Of a stretch of DNA of 64,000 bases, positions 18,137 through 26,583 are shown in pieces. The notes beneath the pieces are model-generated. The model searched no databases. It saw only the letters and a program-made list of their open reading frames with translations, and was not told the origin of the DNA. Position numbers and translations under genes: made by a program. Source of the DNA: Paracoccaceae bacterium (lineage in GTDB: Bacteria; Pseudomonadota; Alphaproteobacteria; Rhodobacterales; Rhodobacteraceae); contig JABDLJ010000039.1 in NCBI GenBank assembly GCA_013003075.1, positions 1 through 64,000 on the forward strand, in the 5' to 3' direction. Position 1 is the first letter of the stretch. Each line of letters begins with the position of its first letter.

Positions 18137-20416
18137 GTGGCAGGCGCCGCACGCAGGGCAACACTCGAAAAGCTGACGCGGCTGCGCCGGGCGCGCCGTT
18201 TCCAAAGCGTGGCCACCTTCGGGCTGGTGGCGCTTGGGCCGATTCTCGCGCTGGCGACGTTCCTGGTGCTGGGCCCGCTCGACGAGGGCGCCTCGTCGAT
18301 TGCGCTGCGCCTCGTGCTTCTGGCCGACCTTGTCTATGTCCTGCTGATCGCCGCGCTTGTTCTGGGCACCATCGCCCGGATGATCGCGGCGCGGCGGGCC
18401 CGCTCGGCCGGCTCGCGGCTCCACCTTCGCCTGACCGGCGTGTTCGCGCTGATCGCCCTGATCCCCACAGTGACCGTCGCGATCTTTGCCGGCCTGACGA
18501 TCAATGTCGGCCTGGAAGGCTGGTTTTCGGACCGTGTGCGCCAGGTCGTCGGTGCCTCGATTTCTGCCGCCGAAGTCTACCGCGAGACCGAGCGCCGCGG
18601 CCTCAGCGAAGATGCGCAAGGGCTGGCTGAATACCTGCAGGCTGCGCGGCGCAACGACTTCTTCGTCTCCAACGGCGAATTGCGGCAGCTTCTAAGCCAG
18701 GGGCAGGGCTTTGTGCAGCGCGGTCTCAGCGAGGCCTACGTGATCGACGGCACCTCGACGATCCGGGCGCGTGGCGACCGGTCTTATCTATTCGATTTCG
18801 AGGCTCCAAGCCGCGAAGAGATTGCCGAGGCGCGCGGGCTCGGCGTTTTGCTGATCGAAGACCCCATGCGCAACGAGTACCGCGCGCTTGTGCCGCTTGA
18901 CGGTTTTGCCGACCGCTATCTCTACGTCACGCGCGATGTCGACGGCGACATCCTGGTCCTTCTGGACGACGCGCAGGAAACCGCGCGGCTTTACAATCAG
19001 CTGGAAAGCGAACGCGGCCGGCTGGTCTTCGAGTTTGGCCTTCTCTACCTGGGGTTTGCGGTGATCCTGATCCTGGCCGCGATCTGGCTGGGCCTGTGGT
19101 TCGCCGAACGACTGTCGCGCCCCGTGGGCCGGCTGGCCGGCGCCGCGCAGCGGGTCGGTGCGGGCGATCTGGACGTGCAGGTCTTCGAAGAGACCGGCGA
19201 CGACGAGATCGCGATGCTGGGCCGGATCTTCAACCAGATGACGCGCCAGCTGAAGGGCCAGCGCGACGCATTACTGGACAACAACCGCAAGATCGAGCGC
19301 CGGCGCCGGATGTTCGATTCGGTGCTGTCCTCGATCACCGCCGGCGTGATCGGACTGGATGAAAGCGGCAACCTGACATTCATCAACCGCTCGGCCGAAG
19401 ATCTTCTGCAGGCCAGCTTCGCCGAGGGCGACGAGGTGCCGATCTCGGTTGCGGTGCCCGAGTTTGCTGCGCTCTTCGACAGGCTGGTCGCCAGCAAGGC
19501 AGAGGTCGCGCAGGAAGAGATCGGCGTCACGCGCGGACGCCAGCTTGAAAACCTGCTGGTGCGGATCGGCACGCGGCGCACCGAAGATGGCAGCCTGGAA
19601 GGATACGTGATCGCCTTTGACGACGTGACCGATCTGGTCTCGGCCCAGCGGATGGCCGCGTGGGGCGATGTGGCGCGGCGCATTGCCCATGAAATAAAGA
19701 ACCCGTTGACCCCGATCCAGCTTTCGGCCGAACGCATCCGGCGCAAGTTCTCCAAAGCGGCCGGGGACGAGGCCGACGCGCTGGAGCAGTACACCGACGT
19801 CATCATCCGCCAGACCGGCGACTTGCGGCGGATCGTCGACGAGTTCTCGAAATTCGCCCGCATGCCAGAGCCCGAACGGCGCGACCACGACCTGACGCGC
19901 CTGGTGCGCGACGCGGCGGTCCTGCAGGATGCCGGGTTCGAGAACATCTCGATCACCGCCGATCTGCCCGACATCCCCGTCAATGCCGACATCGATGCCA
20001 CGATGATCGGTCAGGCGCTGACCAACCTGATCAAGAACGGCGCCGAAGCCATTGAAACCCTTGAAGACCGCGGCGCACCGGAAGGCCATGAGCCGCGCGT
20101 GCGCATCCAGATGGGCATCGAGGACGGCTTGGCCCATATCACGATCTCGGACAACGGCGTCGGCCTGCCCGAAGATCGCGGCCGGCTCTTTGAGCCTTAC
20201 GTGACCACGCGCGAGAAAGGCACCGGCCTTGGCCTGCCGATCGTGAAGAAGATCATCGAGGAACATGGCGGCACCTTGCGCCTGGACGAAGCCGAGCCTC
20301 TGGACCGCTCTGGCCAGATCGGCGCGGCCGCCCATATCCTTTTGCCCCTGCGGCACGGACTTGAGATCGCAAGTCCAGAACCCACCCCCCAACCTCTGAA
20401 AAGGACCGCACCATGA
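18137..20416 (+). CDS. ntrY: Membrane sensor histidine kinase NtrY
   Basis: A 759-residue kinase. Two hydrophobic segments near the N-terminus (about 25-50 and 60-80), a third near residue 100 and a fourth near residue 300 frame a periplasmic sensor region. A HAMP domain follows (RLSRPVGRLAGAAQRVGAGD), then a PAS domain, the H-box RRIAHEIKNPLTPIQLSAER and an ATPase domain with NLIKNGAEAI and DNGVGLP. NtrY pairs with NtrX, whose start overlaps its end by four bases. Known roles in alphaproteobacteria include nitrogen, redox and envelope control. The start used is GTG; the first residues read MAGAARRATLEKLTRLRRAR. Confidence 0.95.
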   Translation: MAGAARRATLEKLTRLRRARRFQSVATFGLVALGPILALATFLVLGPLDEGASSIALRLVLLADLVYVLLIAALVLGTIARMIAARRARSAGSRLHLRLTGVFALIALIPTVTVAIFAGLTINVGLEGWFSDRVRQVVGASISAAEVYRETERRGLSEDAQGLAEYLQAARRNDFFVSNGELRQLLSQGQGFVQRGLSEAYVIDGTSTIRARGDRSYLFDFEAPSREEIAEARGLGVLLIEDPMRNEYRALVPLDGFADRYLYVTRDVDGDILVLLDDAQETARLYNQLESERGRLVFEFGLLYLGFAVILILAAIWLGLWFAERLSRPVGRLAGAAQRVGAGDLDVQVFEETGDDEIAMLGRIFNQMTRQLKGQRDALLDNNRKIERRRRMFDSVLSSITAGVIGLDESGNLTFINRSAEDLLQASFAEGDEVPISVAVPEFAALFDRLVASKAEVAQEEIGVTRGRQLENLLVRIGTRRTEDGSLEGYVIAFDDVTDLVSAQRMAAWGDVARRIAHEIKNPLTPIQLSAERIRRKFSKAAGDEADALEQYTDVIIRQTGDLRRIVDEFSKFARMPEPERRDHDLTRLVRDAAVLQDAGFENISITADLPDIPVNADIDATMIGQALTNLIKNGAEAIETLEDRGAPEGHEPRVRIQMGIEDGLAHITISDNGVGLPEDRGRLFEPYVTTREKGTGLGLPIVKKIIEEHGGTLRLDEAEPLDRSGQIGAAAHILLPLRHGLEIASPEPTPQPLKRTAP

Positions 20417-21825
20417 GCGATATTCTGATCGTTGACGATGAGCGCGATATCCGTGAATTGATCGGTGATATCTTGCGCGACGAAGGCTTTACCGCCCGGC
20501 TGGCCGCCAACTCTGACGAGTGCATGGCCGAGCTGAACAGCGAGCCGCCCTCGCTGATGATCCTCGATATCTGGCTGAAGGACAGCCGGATGGACGGGAT
20601 AGACATCCTCAAAAGCGTCAAGCGCGACAATCCCGATATCCCGGTGGTCATCATTTCAGGCCACGGCAATATCGAGATCGCCGTCGCCGCCATCAAGCAG
20701 GGCGCCTACGACTTCATCGAAAAGCCATTCAACATCGATCAGCTCATGGTGGTAATCCAACGCGCGATGGAAACCTCGCGCCTGCGCCGCGAGAACTCTG
20801 CCCTGCGGCGCAAAGAGACCGTAAGCGCCGACATGATCGGGTCAAGTGCGGCCTTCAAGGGCTTGAAATCCCAGCTGGACAAGGTCACGAACTCGAATGG
20901 CCGAGTGATGCTGAGCGGCCCGCCGGGCGTCGGCAAGGAAATCGCCGCGCGCTACATCCACGCCAATTCCGCCCGCGCCGAGGCGCCGTTCGTCACAGTG
21001 AATTCGGCCTCGATCGAGCCCGACCGGATGGAAGAGGTGCTTTTTGGACGCGAGACCGCCGACCGGGGGGTCGAAAGCGGTCTTTTGGAGCAAGCCCATG
21101 GCGGCATCGTCTATTTCGACGAGGTGGCCGACATGCCGCTCGGCACGCAGTCGAAGATCCTGCGGGTACTGACCGAGCAGCAGTTCACCCGGCTGGGGGG
21201 CGCTGACAAGGTGCGGGTCGATATCCGCGTGATCTCGTCCACGACGCGCGATCTGCAGGCCGAGGTCGATGCCAGCAATTTCCGGCAAGAGCTCTATCAC
21301 CGCCTGAACGTGGTGCCAGTCGAGGTGCCGACACTGGAAGAACGGCGTGAAGACATCCCCGAACTTTCGCGCCATTTCGTGGCGCAGTTGAACAAGGAGC
21401 AGGGTCTTGCACTGCGCGAGATGACCGCCGATGCCGATGCGCTTTTGCAGACGATGCCCTGGCCGGGCAACGTGCGCCAGCTAAAGAACGTGATCGAGCG
21501 GGTCCTGATCCTGGGCCCCGACAAGGGCGAGATCGAAGCGTCCGAACTGCCGCAATCGGCCAGCGCGGAGGCCGAAGAGGGCCGGGTGGTTCTGTCGTCG
21601 TCCTTGGCCACGCTGCCACTGCGCGAGGCGCGCGAGCTGTTCGAGCGCGAGTACCTTCTGACCCAGATCAATCGCTTTGGCGGCAATATCAGCCGTACCG
21701 CGACCTTCGTGGGGATGGAGCGGTCGGCCCTGCACCGCAAGCTGAAAAGCCTCAATGTGGTTACCTCCAACAAGTCCGGCGCCCGGGTGGCCCATGTCGA
21801 GGAGGTGTCAGAGGACGCGACCTGA
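20413..21825 (+). CDS. ntrX: Response regulator NtrX, GAFTGA-less form
   Basis: A 470-residue partner of NtrY. The receiver domain has Asp52 (LMILDIWLKD), then an AAA+ domain with Walker A SGPPGVGKE (Lys175) and Walker B IVYFDEVAD, and a Fis-type DNA-binding domain (GNISRTATFVGMERSALHRK). Where sigma-54 activators read LFGxExGAFTGA this protein reads LFGRETADRGVESG (residues 210-223), shorter and without the loop. It should not work as a standard sigma-54 activator and may act as a repressor or sigma-70 regulator. It overlaps ntrY by four bases; trkA starts 140 bases later. Confidence 0.94.
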   Translation: MSDILIVDDERDIRELIGDILRDEGFTARLAANSDECMAELNSEPPSLMILDIWLKDSRMDGIDILKSVKRDNPDIPVVIISGHGNIEIAVAAIKQGAYDFIEKPFNIDQLMVVIQRAMETSRLRRENSALRRKETVSADMIGSSAAFKGLKSQLDKVTNSNGRVMLSGPPGVGKEIAARYIHANSARAEAPFVTVNSASIEPDRMEEVLFGRETADRGVESGLLEQAHGGIVYFDEVADMPLGTQSKILRVLTEQQFTRLGGADKVRVDIRVISSTTRDLQAEVDASNFRQELYHRLNVVPVEVPTLEERREDIPELSRHFVAQLNKEQGLALREMTADADALLQTMPWPGNVRQLKNVIERVLILGPDKGEIEASELPQSASAEAEEGRVVLSSSLATLPLREARELFEREYLLTQINRFGGNISRTATFVGMERSALHRKLKSLNVVTSNKSGARVAHVEEVSEDAT

Positions 21826-21964
21826 GCCCCTGGCAGGCGGCCCGCATGATGCGCCAGCCCGCGATACCGTTTGAATTGCCGCTGCGCTTCGCATTGCAAT
21901 TGCTGCGCAAAATGTGGTCTGTCTCAGCCAGGGCCGCAACGGCCTGCTTCGGTCCGGGGACGCT

Positions 21965-23341
21965 ATGAAAGTCATAATTTGCGGGGCAGGTCAGGTCGGC
22001 TGGCAGATTGCGCGGCATCTTTCGGGAGAGCGCAACGACGTCACGGTGGTCGACAACAACCCCGACCTGGTGCGCCGCGCGACCGACACGCTGGACGTGC
22101 AAGGCATCGCCGGTTTTGCCAGCTACCCCGACATTCTCGACCGCGCCGGAGCCCGCGATGCCGACATGGTGATCGCCGCGACCTATTCGGACGAGGTGAA
22201 CATGGTCACCTGCCAGGTGGCGCATTCCGTTTTCGGGGTTCCGCGCAAGATCGCCAGGCTCCGCTCGCAGTCCTATCTCAACCCGCTCTACTCCGACCTC
22301 TACCGGCGCGACCACATGCCGATCGACGTGGTGATCTCGCCGGAAAAGGAAGTCGCCGATGCCGCGCTGCGCCGCCTCTCGGCGCCCGCGGCGTTCGACA
22401 CGCAGGGCTTTCTCGACGACCAGGTCCAGCTTCTGGGGCTGGCGCTGGACGAGGACTGCCCGGTTCTGAACACGCCCCTGCGCCAGCTGACCGATCTTTT
22501 CTCGACCCTGCGCGCGATCGTGGTCGGCATCCGGCGCGGCAATCGGCTTTTCGCGCCCGAGCCCGGAGACCAGCTTTTCGCGCATGACCAGATCTACGTC
22601 TTTTCCCATATCGAGGACGTGAACCGCACCGTCGAGATCTTCGGCAAGGTCGTTCAAAAGCAGGACCGCGTGGTGATCATCGGGGGCGGCAATGTCGGTC
22701 TGGCCGTCGCGCAAGAGCTGGAAGGCCGCCGCGACCGCGTGCGCGCCAAGGTGATCGAAAAGAACCGCCTGCGCGCCGAAACCGCCGCCGACGCGCTGGA
22801 GCGCACGATCGTGCTGAACGGCGACGGGCTGAGTTTTGAGCTTCTGGCAGAGGCCGGGGTCGAACGCGCCCATGCGGTTCTGGCGGTGACCGACGACGAC
22901 AAGACAAACCTTCTGGCGGCGGTGCGCGCCAAGGCGTCGGGCTGCCCGTTCACGATCTGCCTGATCAACGATCCCACGCTGGTGCCGCTTCTGGGGCCGC
23001 TGAAGATCGACGCCTATATCAACCCGCGCACGACCACGGTGTCCTCGATCCTGCGCCATATCCGGCACGGCCGGGTGCGCGGCGTCTACTCGATCGGCGA
23101 TGCCGAGGCCGAGGTGATCGAAGCACAAGCGCTCTCGACCTCGCCGATCACCGGCAAGAACATCCGCGACATCGACTTTCCCGAGGGCGTGATCGTGGGC
23201 GCGGTACGCAAAGAGCACGAGGTGGTGCGCCCGGTGGGCGGCACCCGCATCGACGAGGGTGACGTGGTGGTGCTGTTTTCCATGGCTGACGACGTGCCAG
23301 AGGTCGAGCGCCTGTTCCAGGTCTCGATCGACTATTTCTGA
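21965..23341 (+). CDS. trkA: Trk potassium uptake NAD-binding subunit TrkA
   Basis: A 458-residue peripheral membrane protein with two Rossmann-type RCK-N domains, beginning MKVIICGAGQVGWQIARHLS and, near residue 235, VVIIGGGNVGLAVAQELE, each followed by an RCK-C domain. It gates the TrkH potassium channel through nucleotide binding. The start is the ATG of MKVIICGAG; the 17 residues readable upstream do not fit the family. The stop overlaps the trkH start by one base (TGATG at 23339-23343). Confidence 0.96.
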   Translation: MKVIICGAGQVGWQIARHLSGERNDVTVVDNNPDLVRRATDTLDVQGIAGFASYPDILDRAGARDADMVIAATYSDEVNMVTCQVAHSVFGVPRKIARLRSQSYLNPLYSDLYRRDHMPIDVVISPEKEVADAALRRLSAPAAFDTQGFLDDQVQLLGLALDEDCPVLNTPLRQLTDLFSTLRAIVVGIRRGNRLFAPEPGDQLFAHDQIYVFSHIEDVNRTVEIFGKVVQKQDRVVIIGGGNVGLAVAQELEGRRDRVRAKVIEKNRLRAETAADALERTIVLNGDGLSFELLAEAGVERAHAVLAVTDDDKTNLLAAVRAKASGCPFTICLINDPTLVPLLGPLKIDAYINPRTTTVSSILRHIRHGRVRGVYSIGDAEAEVIEAQALSTSPITGKNIRDIDFPEGVIVGAVRKEHEVVRPVGGTRIDEGDVVVLFSMADDVPEVERLFQVSIDYF

Positions 23342-24858
23342 TGCTGAAGCGCATCCTGGGACTGCCATTTCTGCTGATCCTGATGGGTATCGGCGCGGCA
23401 TCGATGATGCTGCCCGCGATCCATGCCGCGGCGATCCGCGATCTGCACGTGGCACGGGCGTTCTTCTACTTCTCACTGCTGTTTTTGGTGCTTTTCGCAA
23501 TGATCGCGGTCGCGATGGTCCACAACCCGGTGCGCCGGCAGGCGCGCAGCCACCTGATCGCGCTTCTGGCCACCTACTCGGTGCTGCCGCTGATGCTCGC
23601 CGTGCCGTTCTTCGAGGCGGTGGGCAACACCACCTTCGCCAATTCCTATTTCGAGATGGTCTCGTCGCTGACCACGACCGGCGCGACGCTTTTTGAACCC
23701 GATCGCCTGCCGCCCTCGGTGCACCTCTGGCGCGCACAAGTGGGCTGGATGGGCGGGTTTTTCGTCTGGGTGACCTCGGTCGCGGTGCTCGCGCCCTTGA
23801 ACCTGGGCGGTTTTGAGGTGCGCTCGACCGCCGAGATCGGCCAGACAGTATCCGGCCTGACGCAGATTGCACGGGTCGCCGACCCTTCCGAGCGGCTGAC
23901 CCGCTTTGCCGGCCAGCTGTTTCCGATCTACGCCGGGTTGACCGGGATCGTCTGGGTCGGGCTGACCATTGCCGGCGAGGCGCCGCTGGTCGCCGTCAGC
24001 CACGCGATGTCGACCCTGTCAACATCGGCCATCTCGCCGATCGGCGGCACCGCAGAGGGGCAGGGCGGGTTTGCCGGCGAGGCGCTGGTCTGGATCTTCC
24101 TGATCTTCGCCCTGTCGCGGCTGACCTACGCATCCGAGGAGCGCTCGGAAAACTGGCGCTCGCTATCGGACGATCCCGAATTGCGGCTTGGCCTGGGCCT
24201 TGTTGTGATCCTGCCGATTCTGCTTTTCGTGCGCCATTGGCTGGGCGCGTTCGAGGTCGACGAGGCCGCCAACGTCGCAGATGGGCTGCAGGCGCTCTGG
24301 GGCGGCGCCTTCACCGTGATGTCGTTCCTGACCACCACCGGTTTTGAAAGCCAGTACTGGTCGGCCGCACAGGACTGGTCGGGGCTAGAGACGCCGGGCC
24401 TGACGCTGATGGGGCTGGCGCTTTTCGGCGGCGGGGTGGCGACGACCGCGGGCGGCGTGAAGCTTTTGCGGGTCTATGCGCTGTACAAGCACGGGCTGCG
24501 CGAGATGGAAAAGCTGGTGCACCCCAATTCGATCGGCGGCTCGGGCCAGGTGGCGCGCCGCATTCGCAAGCAGGGCGCCTACGTGGCCTGGATCTTCTTC
24601 ATGCTCTTTGCCATGTCGATTGCGCTTCTGATGGCCGGATTTTCCCTGACCGGGCTCGATTTCGAGGCCGCCCTGGTGCTGACGATTGCTGCACTCACCA
24701 CCACCGGCCCGCTGGTCGAGGTCGCCGCGGCCCAGCCGGTGGACCTGGCGCAGATCAGCGGCGTCGCGCAAGGCATCTTCATCGCCGCCATGGTGCTGGG
24801 ACGCCTTGAAACATTGGCCATCATCGCGCTTCTGAACCCCGATTTCTGGCGCGGCTAG
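23341..24858 (+). CDS. trkH: Trk potassium transporter membrane subunit
   Basis: A 505-residue potassium transporter with about ten to twelve hydrophobic segments. Four pore-loop filter repeats are visible, each with the characteristic threonines and glycine: SLTTTGATLF, STSAISPIGG, FLTTTGFESQ and ALTTTGPLVE. It works with TrkA, whose gene overlaps it. Pairing of trkA and trkH between ntrX and hfq is typical for Rhodobacteraceae. Confidence 0.95.
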   Translation: MLKRILGLPFLLILMGIGAASMMLPAIHAAAIRDLHVARAFFYFSLLFLVLFAMIAVAMVHNPVRRQARSHLIALLATYSVLPLMLAVPFFEAVGNTTFANSYFEMVSSLTTTGATLFEPDRLPPSVHLWRAQVGWMGGFFVWVTSVAVLAPLNLGGFEVRSTAEIGQTVSGLTQIARVADPSERLTRFAGQLFPIYAGLTGIVWVGLTIAGEAPLVAVSHAMSTLSTSAISPIGGTAEGQGGFAGEALVWIFLIFALSRLTYASEERSENWRSLSDDPELRLGLGLVVILPILLFVRHWLGAFEVDEAANVADGLQALWGGAFTVMSFLTTTGFESQYWSAAQDWSGLETPGLTLMGLALFGGGVATTAGGVKLLRVYALYKHGLREMEKLVHPNSIGGSGQVARRIRKQGAYVAWIFFMLFAMSIALLMAGFSLTGLDFEAALVLTIAALTTTGPLVEVAAAQPVDLAQISGVAQGIFIAAMVLGRLETLAIIALLNPDFWRG

Positions 24859-24982
24859 GGGCCGCGCCGCGCGCCGCAGAACGGGCAGGCGGTTTTTGGG
24901 CTGGAAACTCGATTGATCCCCCGGCATAGTGTCCCCGAAGAGCTGCTTATTCGAGCAGGACAATAAAAAGAAGGCGCCCGAA

Positions 24983-25222
24983 ATGGCTGCGGACAGACAG
25001 AATTTACAAGATGCCTTTCTGAACCACGTCAGAAAGACAAAAGTTCCCGTGACGATATTCCTGATCAACGGCGTCAAATTGCAGGGCGTCATCACCTGGT
25101 TTGACAACTTCTGCGTCCTTTTGCGGCGCGATGGCCAGTCTCAGCTTGTCTACAAACACGCCATTTCAACCATCATGCCGTCGCAACCGATCAGTCTGCA
25201 TGACGGGGATGACGAAGAGTAG
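24983..25222 (+). CDS. hfq: RNA chaperone Hfq
   Basis: A 79-residue Sm-like protein forming hexameric rings that pair small RNAs with mRNAs. Sm1 residues ([16 protein letters not shown]) and the Sm2 motif YKHAIST are present. The start is the ATG giving [18 protein letters not shown]; the longer frame begins in the intergenic region. The C-terminal tail is short and acidic, as in other alphaproteobacteria. hflX follows 6 bases later. Confidence 0.97.
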   Translation: MAADRQNLQDAFLNHVRKTKVPVTIFLINGVKLQGVITWFDNFCVLLRRDGQSQLVYKHAISTIMPSQPISLHDGDDEE

Positions 25223-25228
25223 ACCTTG

Positions 25229-26518
25229 ATGGACGACACTGGCGCGCCGCGGACGCGCGCCTACGTTCTGCATCCGGACATCAAATCCGAAAAGCGCACC
25301 CGCGATGCGGCCCGTGCGCTGGAAGAGGCTGTGTCGCTGGCCGCCGCCCTGCCAGAGCTTGACGTTGTCGGCGCCGAGGTGGTGAACCTGCCCCGCGCCC
25401 AGCCGGGACTGTTGTTCGGCAAGGGCAAGATAGAGACGCTGGCCGCCACGCTGAAGGCCGAAGAGATCGATCTTGTGCTGATCGACGGTCCGGTCACGCC
25501 GGTGCAGCAGCGCAACCTTGAAAAGCGCTGGGATGTGAAACTTCTGGACCGGACTGGGCTGATCCTGGAAATCTTCGCCGATCGCGCCCGGACCCGCGAG
25601 GGCGTTCTGCAGGTCGAACTCGCAGCGCTCAGCTACCAGCGCACGCGCCTCGTGCGCGCCTGGACCCACCTGGAACGGCAGCGCGGCGCGCTCGGCTTTG
25701 TCGGCGGCCCCGGCGAGACCCAGATCGAGGCCGACCGCCGCGCCATCGACGAGGCCGTCACGCGGCTGCGCCGCCAGCTGGCCAAGGTCGTCAAGACGCG
25801 AGAGCTGCACCGCAAGGCGCGCGCCAAGGTGCCCTATCCGATCGTTGCGCTGGTCGGCTACACCAATGCCGGCAAATCGACGCTCTTCAACCGCATAACC
25901 GGCGCCGCCGTGATGGCCGAAGATATGCTCTTTGCCACGCTCGATCCCACGATGCGCGGCGTGGCGCTGCCTTCGGGCCGCGACATCATCCTGTCCGACA
26001 CAGTGGGCTTCATCTCCGATCTGCCGACCCAGCTTGTTGCCGCCTTCCGCGCCACGCTGGAAGAAGTCCTGTCTGCCGATCTGATCCTGCATGTCCGCGA
26101 CATCTCGCATCCAGAGACCGAAGAGCAGGCCGCCGACGTGCAGGGCATCCTCGAAGATCTCGGTATCGGCGACAGCAGTCCGATGATCGAGGTGTGGAAC
26201 AAGATCGATCTGGTGCCCGACGAAGAGGCGCGCGTTCTGCAAGCGCAGGCCGACCGCCGCGACGATGTGCAGATCGCCTCGGCCCTGACAGGCAAGGGCG
26301 TTGACGCACTTCTCGCCGCCGCCTCAGAGGCGCTTGCCGAAACCAGCTTCGATGAAACCCTATCGATCGGGTTCGAAAATGGCCGCGCCCGCGCCTGGCT
26401 GTTCGAGCAGGGCGTGGTCGAAGCCGAGCGCCAGTCCGAGACCGGCTTCGAGCTCGACCTGAAATGGAGCGCCAGGCAAAAGACGCGCTATCAAAGCCTC
26501 TTTGGGCCGGAAGCCTGA
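25229..26518 (+). CDS. hflX: GTPase HflX
   Basis: A 429-residue ribosome-associated GTPase. The N-terminal HflX domain has LPRAQPGLLFGKGKIETL and the glycine-rich GFVGGPGETQIEADRR. The G domain has P-loop GYTNAGKSTLFN, switch-II DTVGFISDLP and the NKID specificity motif. HflX splits stalled or heat-damaged ribosomes. The start is the ATG two codons before the acidic MDDTG; a TTG one codon earlier is less likely. The hfq-hflX pairing is conserved. Confidence 0.96.
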   Translation: MDDTGAPRTRAYVLHPDIKSEKRTRDAARALEEAVSLAAALPELDVVGAEVVNLPRAQPGLLFGKGKIETLAATLKAEEIDLVLIDGPVTPVQQRNLEKRWDVKLLDRTGLILEIFADRARTREGVLQVELAALSYQRTRLVRAWTHLERQRGALGFVGGPGETQIEADRRAIDEAVTRLRRQLAKVVKTRELHRKARAKVPYPIVALVGYTNAGKSTLFNRITGAAVMAEDMLFATLDPTMRGVALPSGRDIILSDTVGFISDLPTQLVAAFRATLEEVLSADLILHVRDISHPETEEQAADVQGILEDLGIGDSSPMIEVWNKIDLVPDEEARVLQAQADRRDDVQIASALTGKGVDALLAAASEALAETSFDETLSIGFENGRARAWLFEQGVVEAERQSETGFELDLKWSARQKTRYQSLFGPEA

Positions 26519-26533
26519 AGGCGCAGGCCCGTC

Positions 26534-26554
26534 TTCACCTGGCCAGAAATACCT
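26534..26554. repeat. Dispersed intergenic motif, copy A
   Basis: A 21-base motif (TTCACCTGGCC then AGAAATACCT) in the short gap between the convergent hflX and penicillin-acylase genes. It matches copies at 30014-30034 and, inverted, 42916-42936. Confidence 0.75.
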
Positions 26555-26583
26555 GATGGCGCCGCACCGGCCGACCGCGCCGG

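Noticed and set aside
21761-23872. A 703-codon minus-strand frame opposite trkA-trkH
   Set aside because: Low-complexity Arg/His/Asp composition and complete overlap with two conserved genes identify it as an antisense shadow.
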